64,000 nucleotides of DNA from the NCBI GenBank assembly GCA_009869945.1, contig WIXG01000032.1, positions 124,001 through 188,000 of the forward strand, read 5' to 3'. Below, one piece after another: positions 35,601 through 46,417 of the stretch. The stretch comes from Mesaphorura yosii (Eukaryota > Arthropoda > Collembola > Poduromorpha > Tullbergiidae). A program made the translations under genes and the position numbers. Each line of letters starts with the position of its first letter. Within the stretch, counting starts at the first letter, position 1. A model generated the notes under the pieces. It was not told the DNA's origin. It saw only the letters and a program-made list of their open reading frames with translations, and did not search any database.

Positions 35601-35621
35601 CAAGGAATTCGAGTTACTCAT
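29625..35621 (-). CDS. TECPR2: Tectonin beta-propeller repeat-containing protein 2
   Basis: A WD40/tectonin scaffold that links ATG8 proteins with HOPS and COPII trafficking factors; human loss causes a hereditary sensory neuropathy. Nine coding exons: 35621-35136, 35052-34792, 34684-34553, 34456-34299, 34217-31213 (3005 bases), 30858-30523, 30435-30254, 30152-29885 and 29797-29625; 1666 residues (human about 1411). Residues 1-100 are a low-complexity extension. Then comes the N-terminal propeller (LSKIPMKAQKGL, ALEWSTNGMKLFSGD, VVRPGLRIWIADFDG), a Ser/Thr-rich middle, and tectonin repeats (VWALTDSGKLLYR, VAWACDTEGKVYIRMG, MVWAIDNKFNVYTR, YVWALSPKGEIFCR). The end, DLADECEWEFLG, carries a W1662-x-x-L1665 LIR motif with acidic residues before it, where human TECPR2 ends in the LIR DEWEVI. 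The in-frame ATG at 35621 follows a possible 5' UTR acceptor near 35670. Confidence 0.95.
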
Positions 35622-38600
35622 GTCTGCCTTATCGTGGAAAATCTGTAGCCTTGCATTTGTTCCAATCACCTAGAAACGCCGAAAGAAAAGAAAGTCAAGG
35701 TTCGGTTGTTTGGTACCATGTTGGATTGTGGTAATTGATTGATACCAACATACAGATAAATTGAATCTTGAAGCCGAAGGTGATAAGTTTAATTAGAAAA
35801 ATATTTTCTATTGGCCGAACATATTCCAATTGCGGGCACTTCCCTCTGCGAGCAGTCTTCTAAGTTGCTGTACTCACTAGCTTGTAATTAGGCAATTCGA
35901 AGGCTCAGTACTCAATTAATTGGCTTCAATGAATGTTAAGCTGTCAGTGTACGCGCACGCTGGTCATCAAATCTGTACAAAGGAAAAATTAGGTTAATAC
36001 GGCCCCCTTTTCCTGCTTTTGCCATTGTTGGCGTTGGCTTCAATTTGAAATGGACTCACCACCTACTTTCACTTAATCACGTATCGGTGAAAACAATTGA
36101 TTTGGCTGATCTCAGACAAACAATTAATGCGATACGATACGACACGATACTGCTAGACGGAACGAAGAAAGAACTCGCTGCAAAGATGCAGGCGGACTGA
36201 CCAAGAGTAAATCCGTACTTAATTAGTTCTGAGCATGTGTTTTCTGTATCTGTGCAGAGTGTATTTGGTCCTAACCTACTCGCTCGACGTCAGTCCAGTC
36301 CAGAGTCGGATAATGATTAAATAAAGAGGCCGGGCTTAGATTAATAATAACTTCAGTTGGGACTCGGTCGTGTAGCTGCATTTGCATTTAACAGATCTGG
36401 AGCTGGACCGTCCACTTGCTGTTTTCTGTGCATGCACTGCCAGCACAATCAGTTCAATCTCTCCGTACTACTAACTACTCTCGAAGATTATTAAAAGATA
36501 CAAACTTTGAGTTAGGTACTGACTGGACTAGCAAAACAAGTATTCACTATTCAGGTAGGACTATTAATGGCCTGGATACTGGTGCCAGACGCAACAGCAA
36601 CTCATAATTGCATGCAAACAAAAGGGAATAAAAAACTGGACAAAAACTAAGCACTGACTTTAAAATCAAAGTGGTTTTGAATCGAAGCTCGCCGTTGCCT
36701 TTGCCTTTTCAAGCATTTCAGCTGATGGCACTGGCACTTGTTGCAGCTGCTTGCCTGATGATCCTGATGTTTCTGATGTTTTCGTGCTGCTTTGGCTGCT
36801 TTGTGCCATGTCGTGGTGGCTCTGCCTCTGCGTGTGACGACAATCGCCGCCGACGACACTGGAAAACAGCAAGCAGGCAATTGTGTCGATGTGTTATTAA
36901 TTGGTAATTGGTATAATGAAAATTGCAACTTCACGCTGCGCTGAGCGTTCTTGGCATTGGCAATTGGGATGGGCGGTTGCGATTTAAGATTCACACACAC
37001 ACGCCAGAATTGGCTTCTGTTGGCTTCTAAGAAAAGGAGGCATATCAAGACTGGAGGCTACATTAAACTCTCGGAGTCCAGAGCTGGCAGAGCAGAGCAG
37101 ATATTTCATATCTAGGAAATTGTACAACTAAGAGGAGGATTTTATAATTTAGGATGCAAGCTTCTACGTGTACATTTTGCATGTGCTTACATTGGTTCGC
37201 CTAGAATAAGAATAAGTATGACTAATGATTCATCGATGCACAAGTTGCATAACATTTCGCTGGAATCCAGCTGGAACGTTGCTTCAACGTTAAAAATACG
37301 CACTGCCGAAAGCCGAAGCTGACGCTGAAATAGGAGAAACTACAATGTTCGCCTGGCGTGAATTACTAATTAAAAGTGCGAAAACACGCTCCGCTCAGGC
37401 AGGTTGACATGTCGTGAATGAAGTGAAGATTGTATGACGGATGTTTATGCAGAAGTCGTGAATCGTGAATCTCGTGAAGGTCGACGGAGATCTCACTGGC
37501 CTTGAGCCGTTGTTTGCTTAAACAACGATGCTTGCCGCTTGCGTGTTCGCCTCCCGTCGGTCTGTCTGGACGAGGCAGTCAAGTTCAAATAAATGAAACC
37601 GACAATGACAGCGGTACCTCATCGAACTGGACCGTTTTGTGTTTGCCATTTTGCCTGTCGCTCTGTCAGAATTGACTAAATTCTCGCCTCTCGCGTTACC
37701 AATGTCATGCCGGTCGAATTATTGTGTGTTGCGTGTCAGTGTCATATTCAATGCCGCCTGCTGGATCACACAGGCGACATTCAATCGATGTGATAAAATA
37801 AGGGTTCCCCGGACGGGTGAGAAAAAGAGACTTGGCAGTTAGTGGACGACATGCACTGTTATTGTCAAATTCAATCAACACTAACAGCAGACTAACTCTA
37901 TTCAGTTGATTGACTCCTTGTTCACTTGCAGACATCAAGTTGTTTCAATGAGAGTATGCCAGTCTCAGTCTGCTATCCGCCGTTTGAAAGAAAAAAAAAT
38001 ATCATTCGTAAGAACTAGAAAATGCAGTTGAAGAATACCATTTCGATTTAGCATCCGATTTCTCTGTTGGGAATTGAATCAGTTGTTACTAAAATTAATA
38101 TTTGCACATACACTCCTGCATTTAATTAACTAAGACGAGAATTTCAGCTTGATTTAAACTTGCAGTGCTCGCCAATGGCAAGAGGTGGCTTCTTATTTTC
38201 CAATTAAGCATCGGTGCCAATTTATCAATTGTTCAGCGTTTACTCGCGGAAATACGACCGACTATGTACAAAATCTACCGTCAGAATTCGAATTCTGTAT
38301 TTCTACCGCCAATTAAGTTACTATTTACCAGCCATTTTAACGTTTGCGACTAAATTTTTGGTCAGGTTTGATTCTTCTTTGAACCAATCGCTGCCGCTGC
38401 TTTAAACATAATTGAGTTCATCAGCCGCTTTTCTTTTGACAGGTGCCATTGCACAGATTAAAATTTGAGGCCGTCGTGTGTGTATTTTTTAATAGCGTCT
38501 CGTGTCAACGGGCACATCATCGCGGCTGCACATCCGCGCAGTGCTTGGCAACTTGACACATTGGTGTAGCTGTAAGGCGTAGTTAATGGCATGATTTACG

Positions 38601-39175
38601 ATCCGAAAGAAACTCGGAGGATGTTTTGCAGTTCACTCGTAGTATTTGCATTGCAAAATAAAACTGCGGCTACAATTACAACTACTGAGCAGAGGATGAG
38701 ATGTCTGGAACCTTGAAACATGGAATGCATACTCTCAGCAGAGCAGAGCTGCAAATGGACTTGAAAGGTTAAATAAAGTTGCTTCATCGGGGGTCATGGA
38801 CATATATCCTCAATTCTTCCCGAGCGACAAGAAATCGCGAATCGCTAATAATCAGTCTATTTGTATATTCGAGGGTAAGAATTTATGACTTGGAAGATGA
38901 GAATGAGACCAACATGACGGAGTGCGTTTCTCATGCACAACACTTTGAGAAAGCTCGTCTTCAGAAGGGTTGAGATTTCTGAAAGATGCTGAGTCAGATC
39001 GTAAAAACCGAATCCCTGCTTTTCTTTCCTCTTCCACTCGACGACGCGCAAATAAAAATCGTGTACTAAAAATAAAAATGAACAAATATTTTCTGCACGC
39101 ATGCTTTGCACCGACAGAATTTATTAATTTCCTCCAAGTAACACAGCGACGAGGCACCTGCGCAAATTACTTTGC
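35622..39175. other. TECPR2 upstream region and gene-free spacer
   Basis: 3.5 kb with no coding signal. The TECPR2 promoter and at least one untranslated exon should be at the left end, because an acceptor-like site lies at ~35670. Short simple repeats occur (GATAC-type near 36131-36150; CA run near 36993-37003). Open frames near 36650-37050 and 38850-39160 are overlapping pairs on opposite strands. A minus-strand AATAAA at 39120-39125 belongs to the PGRP gene. Confidence 0.45.
39120..39125 (-). promoter_or_regulatory. Poly(A) signal of the PGRP gene
   Basis: AATAAA on the minus strand, 50 bases past the stop codon. Confidence 0.6.
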
Positions 39176-40024
39176 TTAAAGCCGGTTGTCAGGCAGGCCC
39201 TTGTGGGGCCACGTAGAAATTTCTCGGTACAGGGCGTCGCCAGGACAGTCTGTGGCGCGAACATCACGATGACCGAAGAGCACGTAGTCCGACGCTATGA
39301 GCCCACTCGCGACCCCGCACTCGATCAGTTGCTTCGCCGCATTCATCTGCACCTCTCTTGGGAGAAAATCTACGAAATGATGATTAATGAGGTCTTCTAA
39401 TTAGAAAATTAGCACGCACTGCATTTACATGGTTTTTTGGCTCTAGCTTCGTACCCATGAAACTGCCAATAAGACAAATCCCAATGCTTTTGTCATTGTA
39501 GTTTGGAGCGTGAGCTCCGACTCTTCTCCATCCGCGCCCCTCAAAAATTTCTCCGTCACCACCGATAAGAAAGCTACGGAAATTGGCAAATTAGCACTAA
39601 ATTATTGAGTAATCGGTATTCGTTTCTTGGCCTCATAGGCTGCTGTTGAGTTTCACCTGTAGCCGACGTCGTCCCATCCGTTTCCGTCCATGTGGAAGTC
39701 TTGAATCTCCCGGACACTCCAGGCGCAGGAGGAGTTGCAAGCGGACATTTCCGAGTGGTGGATCACCGCGTACGGGACGGGGTTCCTCATGGCCTCTGTT
39801 CCTCGCGGTGGTCGGGCTCCCCAGCCGGCTCTGTTTGTGATGACAGGGCATTGCCCTGCACAGCACACGAAAAGATCACATGCTCTGAAATTCCTTCTCG
39901 TTTGCGTTTACGACCCGATAGCAATTTTGGTGTGATTACCTGATGCAAGCTGAAGTACGGCTACGACGAGAAAAATCAGGACGCCGCACAGGCTCACACT
40001 GACGGCTTGACGATGCAGATCCAT
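39176..40024 (-). CDS. Secreted peptidoglycan recognition protein (amidase type)
   Basis: Binds bacterial peptidoglycan and probably cleaves the MurNAc-L-Ala amide bond in the extracellular space. Exons 40024-39940, 39855-39657, 39573-39455 and 39369-39176; 198 residues, usual for short PGRPs. Residues ~11-28 form a hydrophobic signal peptide, and the mature protein starts about QCPVITNRAGWGAR. Conserved features are IHHSE (H61), a cysteine pair C68/C72, GYSFLIGGDG (Y94), FEGRGW...GAH, IGICLIGSF and GHRDVRATDCPG (H168, C176). H61, H168 and C176 match the zinc ligands and Y94 the catalytic tyrosine, so it should be an active amidase. An alternative acceptor for exon 2, about 29 bases upstream, would add ten residues after the signal peptide. 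AATAAA lies 50 bases past the stop. Loss of Cys would have marked a sensor-only form; here Cys is kept. Confidence 0.94.
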
Positions 40025-41083
40025 AATTAGACACAGAAAGGGTTTAGGATGACTACAACCGTGACGAACGATACGAAGGGAAGAAGGAATAAGCTTGCTA
40101 TTTCGTATTTCCCCCTTTGAGCTTGTTCCGTGCCGTTACTGGTACTAAAAATTCAGGCCTGTACTTAAGAGTCGTAAAACAGTGAACCATCACCGTAATT
40201 GTTTAAACTGTCGTTTTATCACGAATCCCTGCGTCGCATGCAATCAAGAGTGCTTAAATCAGGCTCAGGCTCAGAATCATGATTTGCAATCCGCTTGTAA
40301 TTGGCATTCGATTCGAGCCCATATCACAGTATGGTGTTCATAACTGATACGAGCACTGATACTGATAAGTCAGCCAAGTACTGGAATGGCTGTCATTGTG
40401 TATGGTAATCGAAAATCTCTTGAGAAACTTCTGACAGTTGGAAGCGATTTGAACCTCAAGGCTCAAGCGCAATTAATAACCGAAAAATAAGAGCAGGGAA
40501 TTAAAAGATAAATTCACATCAGAATTCGATGCTAATGAAAGCCTATGAGAATTCAATGAGCCAATAATGTCCGACAATGAATATAAAAATTTTTCTTTGC
40601 GTTGATAATAAAAACTAAGGATAAATCTCACATGAGTGTCCTATCTCTTGGAAGTGAGCAATGAAACACAATCGTCGACTCAACTATAAAGGAGTTGAAA
40701 GCCAAGATATTTTGCTCCCCAATATTATCTTCCATTTTCTGTTCATTTATATTTATTTATAGCTTGCGTGCGTACTTTGCTTTGGCCACGCCTTGCCAGC
40801 CATGACGGATTGCAGTCGCAAATGAATGAATAACTTCGGCTCACTTCCATTCCGAGGTCGCCAATTGGATCGCACTAAAAAAAATAAATTCGTTTCTCAA
40901 AACGCAACAGGGTTTTTCCGTTTCCCCATTTTATTACCAAGTGTTAGTGTGCTAACAAGAATTAATAAGTATAAATATTGATAATGCCCTGCATCCCTTA
41001 AGAACTAAATTACATAAATAAAATCGAAAAATGGCTCCTCGAGCTCCAGTACATTGCTTCTGCTTCTTCTTCTTCCGCTCTCC
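40025..41083. other. Spacer between the membrane-protein gene and the PGRP gene
   Basis: PGRP promoter side at the left and the 3' UTR of the orphan membrane protein at the right (minus-strand AATAAA at 40930-40935). No coding signal seen. Confidence 0.45.
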
Positions 41084-41687
41084 TTAAGCCGCATCATCCG
41101 GCTTGGTCGGGATGAGCTTCTCCTTCTCCTGCTCCTCGGTGGTGCCGTCTCCGTCGTCATCGCCATCAACCCCGACGCCCAAGATGGTGTAACCACCAAC
41201 CTCCTTGCCATTGCCGCCGTCAGCGTCGGTCGCTCCGACGTACTCGTAACGGTTCTCGTAGCCCTTTGCGCACGGCGGAAATTGCGGTATCTTGTTGAGC
41301 ATGTGCAGAGCGAACATAAACATAAGGAAGCTCATGAAGACGATGTTGATCATGATCGCCCAGAAAATCATCGCGTCAGTGATGAAGAAGCCAAATATAG
41401 TGAAGCCACCTGACCCTGCGCCGGCAGCGTGGGCAGCAGCATGCGAAGCTGTTGTGCTCACGGCAGCGGCAGCGTGGCGGACGATCGGCTCCGAGCGAAA
41501 AGCAGCGATCCCAACAGCGCCGTGCATGCGACGGCCCATGATGAGAGAGTTGGACATTCTGTCGAGGGCAGACAACTCCCCGGAGCTGCGACCTGCAAAC
41601 AAAAATACGTTTGGTGAGCGGGCAAAGTGAAGGGTATAGGCGATTGTCCAAAATATGAGGTTTCGTACCATAAAGCTGAAGATTCAT
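41084..41687 (-). CDS. Orphan single-pass membrane protein, 175 residues
   Basis: A 19-base first coding exon (41687-41669) joins in phase 1 to 41592-41084. The first 45 residues are mildly basic (SLIMGRRMHGAVG), followed by an Ala/His-rich stretch (residues 46-64) and a Gly linker. A long hydrophobic segment follows at ~69-105 (FTIFGFFITDAMIFWAIMIN onward), enough for one long or two closely packed helices. The tail starts PQFPPCAKGYENRYEYVG and becomes strongly acidic (VDGDDDGDGTTEEQ) before ending KPDDAA. There is no signal peptide. Codon use and GC are higher than in the surroundings, as expected of coding sequence. I do not recognise the family; nothing in the sequence shows a catalytic site. 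Confidence 0.75.
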
Positions 41688-43028
41688 GATGATTTAAGAA
41701 AGAGAAAGTTGCCTTCGTGAGAACCTGAAAGGAAAGTACAACAAATTTTAGTCAAAAGTAGAGAAGAATTAAATCAACTCACAGTTGTGAATAGCAGGAG
41801 GCAACGTCTGTTGGCTGTTGTTTGCTAGTGTGAATCTGAAACGTCTTTAACCTCGAATGACGCCTGCAACACCAATTTCTTTTTCCGGCGCTAGAATGGG
41901 CGACCAGGAAATGCCGTGCAAGACGCAATGCTCGCATTGGGGTTGGGGCCTGACGGCGAGGGAAGGGAAGGGATTCTTATTCTGACTCTGGGATGCGTGC
42001 CTATTTTGGTAACACATCAAAAGGCAAAGGCAATGTTGTTCTCGCTCCGAACGAGGTACCTGATTCGGTTCTTGGCTCCAATTGGGTGTTAAATACACCA
42101 TTGCCATTGACACTGCCATTTTCATTGCCTGATGCTAATGCAGATGCTACAAATTGCGTACCAAAAGTCCCTGCCCTTTCATGCTAATCTCTATTGCAAA
42201 AAGTGACGTGTTCTCATTCTTGTACTGCTACGTGTACACGAAGTACACGTGTTTGTAGTTGCATTTTGCAGAGATAAGACTGCCATGCCACTGCGCCTTG
42301 GGCCTCCGTACTCCGAATCTGCGCACCCTAGCAACAATGCTTGACCGGCCTCGCAGGTTCGCAATTCGCACACATGCACCTGCGCCGCACTCGCATCTCG
42401 TGACAATGCTCTCATGATTTTTGGTACATGACTCCTCAAAAACGAAGAAAGATCATAAAACGGTCATAAAGTCGGCCCTGGCCTGGCCTGGCTTGAGTGG
42501 AAGAGTGCAGATCGGCGAAGAGACCTTCGTCTCCTTTGTCCTCCTGGCTGCTGCTACATCATCCATCCGTCGGAGATCATCAGCCAGGCACGACCGACCG
42601 ACAACGCACCAGCGTGCATGAACTGTGCGAGCTGCGTCGTATTGACGAGTCGGAGAGAAAAGTATGAAAAGTTGGGCCAGAGAAAAAGACGTATTTATAA
42701 ATGCAGCTGTACAACTGCATTTGGCCGTACGGTGAAGATAATAACATGTAATTTAATGCAATAAAAAGGTTCACAACGAGAAAAGATCGTAAAACACTGC
42801 AAAATACGTAATTTCGTTTGACATGCAAACTGCATAAAGTGAAGAAAGGTATGTAAAAACGCCAGAATTAGAGTTTAAATATATTTTAAAATACAATCCA
42901 TTGACCCCATTCGTTCTCGTGCAGCATGCACAGCCTCCTTGCGCCTTAGCTGTATCAGTAACGGGACTGTAAGTGATTACAAGTTGATGATCTGCGCCGC
43001 GCTCTTGCGCTTGACGAGTCGGCGATGC
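41688..43028. other. Spacer between the SLC16 and orphan membrane-protein genes
   Basis: Promoter side of the orphan gene at the left and SLC16 3' flank at the right. An 8-bp inverted repeat (ACGTGTAC/GTACACGT, 5-base loop) lies at 42230-42250. No coding signal seen. Confidence 0.4.
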
Positions 43029-46000
43029 TCAGGCGGGCTCATCTTCGTTTTTATGATGTTCGGGGCCTGAATCCTTTTCCGCATCTGTGCTCCCGACAGC
43101 AACTGCAGTAGTCTCGGCCTCTGCTTCGGACGAGGATTCAACAACCTCTAAAATGTCTTCCAATGGACCTCCGCCAGCTGGCTTGCGAATTTCACGGCTG
43201 ACGCGTACTCGGCCGACCCACCTGATCACTGTCGGGCCCATGAAACTGGTCAGAGCAGAAATTATCAGGAAGGAGCCTGCCAGGAAGAAGGGAACGTCGT
43301 AGGATTTGGTCGCGTCATAAATCGCACCTGAAATCGAAGCAAGCATGATGGATGAGGAATAAATTCGCCCTAAAGTCATGGAAGGATTTGTTGTGCGTGC
43401 GTTTTGATTGTCTACCTGAAAGCGGAGTGCCGAGCACGGTCGAAATACCGCGGAAGAAAATTAGGAGCCCGAACGCATTTGTCAGATTCTCGAGCCCAAG
43501 GAGTTTGACGAGGATGATTGAACTCAGGGCAACAAAGCCGGAGAGAGCGAGGCCAAAGGCTGTGAAGAGGGCGGCGATGAGGTAGTAGTTGAAGCAGAGC
43601 GGAAGCACGCAGGTGCAAATACCCATGATCAGAATGCACAAGTTGTACAGGAGGAAGGAGTCCACGCCCTGAACATCCGAGGCGAGACCGAACCCGATTC
43701 GGCCCACCGTGCTCGTGATTCCGATGAGAGAAATAAACAGAGCTGCAGACGTCTCCTCGATGCCCTTCTTGGCCGAAAAGTCAATGACGTAAACGATTGG
43801 CACGTAGAAACCCAGCATTCCAATCATGCCGGAGATGGCAATCACGAGGAAGGCGGGGTTGCGAATGAGACTGAAGTCCATCATCTGCGCCAGCACCGAC
43901 ATGAAACTGCCTGTGGCCCCGGCCGCACACGGACAGATCCGAGGCTTGAGGCCCTCTTCGTCCGGAAGCCCCATCTCTTCGTCCATGCCAGCCGCTTCAG
44001 TCGACACTCGCTTCATGGGAAGGTTGAGAACACTCTGCCGGTAGCCGATGAGGCTCTGGGACTGAAATTCCTCCAAGTGATGAATGGAGCCCGAGTAGAA
44101 AATGTCCTTCCTTGACATCGTTCGCAGGATCAGCTTGTCACCCTCGACGCAGGTCTCGGGCCCGCCCACAGAGTGCGCCGCTTGCGAATGGTCGCCAAAA
44201 ATGGACCGTTTCTGGGTGCTGCTCCGACGCAGGATTTGTGAGAAATCGCTCGTGCTCAGCAAAGACTTGTCATCATCTGCGAGAAAAGGGAAAGCTGCTA
44301 TCATTTTTTTTTACATTGCACAATGAGGCCAGACAGCAATGTGAAGTAGTTACCGTTGACTTCACGACGACTGTCTTTCACATTTGAGACCGACGTCTGG
44401 AACTGTCCTGACGAACCCAACGAATTCTTTCTGCTAAAAACGAATAATAAACTATTCTGTTAAGCAGATCACGCGCTGGAAATTTGCGGCTTGACACTTG
44501 AGGATAATTCTCACCTCCTCCCCAAAGAGGTCGAAGTAGGCACCGCTCGAATCGAGTACTTCCTGTTGCGTGGACTCGGAATCCCGCTCAAAAACCCGCC
44601 GCCATCTCCAATCCCGGTGTCGGTTGATCCTTTCAGAAACGGAACACCTGAGCCACGACCGATAGAGCGTGTGAACGATGGCTTCCTTGCAATGTCTACG
44701 CTGGCACCGGTCACAGTCGCAGTCGCGGGCGTCGCGTGCTCTTTTCCAGTCTCGGATTTCCCAAACAGGCGTGAAACTCCCCAGCTCGCCGAGTACGCAG
44801 GGGGAGGAGACATTTTCTGCTGCTCGCCTTCACTGACTCGACGTCTGCGTCCAGTCTGTAGATGAGGAATGTCCGTGGGTTCGGACGCCTTGGGCCTTGA
44901 CTTGGCTCCTACACTCGAGACTCTGTGCCGATCTTGAAAGCCAGCGTCGACCACGGGCGAGCGTGGCAAGGCTCCGTTCTGCTTAGGGGCCATGTCTTCG
45001 CCCGAAGAGTCCAGTGCAGTGGCATCAGTTTGTTTCGATTCGCTGATTGTTGGAAGAATATCGACATTTGTCGTGACGGAGGGCGGGACGGGAGTCGCGC
45101 CTTCGACGCCGCCGCTGCCGATGAGCAGCTGATCCAGGTATAGTCCGGAGTGCACTCCCGGGTCCACGTTGGAGCTCACCTTGAGACGCCGCTCCATGGT
45201 TCCATCCGGTAGCTGAACCATGAAGTAGTCGGTCGAACCCATGAAACTCGCCTTCTCCATGCAACGTTTCTTGTCGTCAGCCATTCGCTGCAGGAGCGGA
45301 GTGTGCTTCTTGTCGTTGGCGTCAATGGTCAGCATCAGAGGCTTCATCGTGGCTCCAGCAAACTGCGGGCACAAACAAACACGTAGACAGGCTCAAATGC
45401 CAAATGTGCGTGCGTGGGGATTTGTAAATTTGTGGAGGCTGAGAGGTTTGATTTACCAAAAGCAAAGCCAGGTGTCCCGCGAAGCCCAGGCAGACGGCCC
45501 TCCAGTCAGCCACTTTACTCAATGACGTGATGAGTGGGGCAAAAATGATGGCGCCGAACCCTGACCCACTGACGGCTATTCCAGTTGCTAGCGCGCGTTT
45601 CTTTTCAAAGTAGTAACTGACACAAACAATTGCTGGCAAGTACAGCATGCCAAAACCAATTCCTGCGATCCGAACGAAATTAAGTTGCGCTCTTCGTGTC
45701 CAGTATCTTCAAATTAAAGTATAGCGTATCGCGTAGTGAGAGCTCACCTCCTATCAGTCCGTACGTTATGAGGAGCAGCTGCAGGTTTGGGGAATACGCT
45801 GCCCCAGCAAACCCCACGCAAGAAATGATAGCCCCCGCCATGCACACAATTTGACAGCCGTACTTGTTCGTGAGGGCAGAGGCAATTGGCCCAAAGCACA
45901 GGGAGACCCCGCAGAGCAAGCTGCCCGCCCAGGCGACGTCGCTCCGACCCACGCCGGGACTGACGGAGCGGTATGTTTCCACGATCTGCGGGAGGAGGAC

Positions 46001-46417
46001 GGAGAACGACGATGTGACTCCGTCCATGATCATGTTGATGACGAAGGCAGCGAGCAGAATGACGTAGCCCCAGCCGCCGTCGGGTGGGCCGGGCAGTCCG
46101 AGATCGCGAATGCCGATGGCGATGGCGTCGGTGGCATCCAGCATCATGAGCCCATTGTCGTCGTCATCGTCAAACTCGTCCTCGTCGTCGTCCTCCTCCT
46201 CTTCCTGATGCCGGTCGTATCCCACGTCGAGCATGCCAGTCTCCTCCTCGGGCGACGGTCGCCCGTACGCATCCTTCTCTCTGGTGTCGCAACCGGCGGC
46301 GCTCGAGAGCCTGTTTCCGGTGTCCACGCCGCCGCCGGCCGGGGACAATTTGTCCATGGGAAGCATCGATTCCTTCTCCTTGAAACTGCCGTCTACGTTG
46401 CTGTTGTTGGAGTTCAT
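43029..46417 (-). CDS. Monocarboxylate transporter (SLC16 family, MFS)
   Basis: A 12-helix plasma-membrane carrier for monocarboxylates or related small acids. Exons 46417-45748, 45662-45457, 45362-44515, 44430-44354, 44276-43416 and 43327-43029; 986 residues. The N-terminus is very acidic (DDDEDEFDDDDD at ~77-87). The family motif DGGWGYV (113-119) opens helix 1, and YYFEKKRALATGIAVSGSG marks helix 5. Six helices are followed by a large cytoplasmic loop of about 400 residues (proline-, serine- and charge-rich; most of exons 3-5), far longer than in vertebrate MCT1-4. The last six helices come next (from FSLIRNPAFLVIAISG onward) and then an acidic tail ending NEDEPA. Several arthropod MCT-like transporters have such loops. 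The substrate cannot be told from sequence. Confidence 0.92.
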
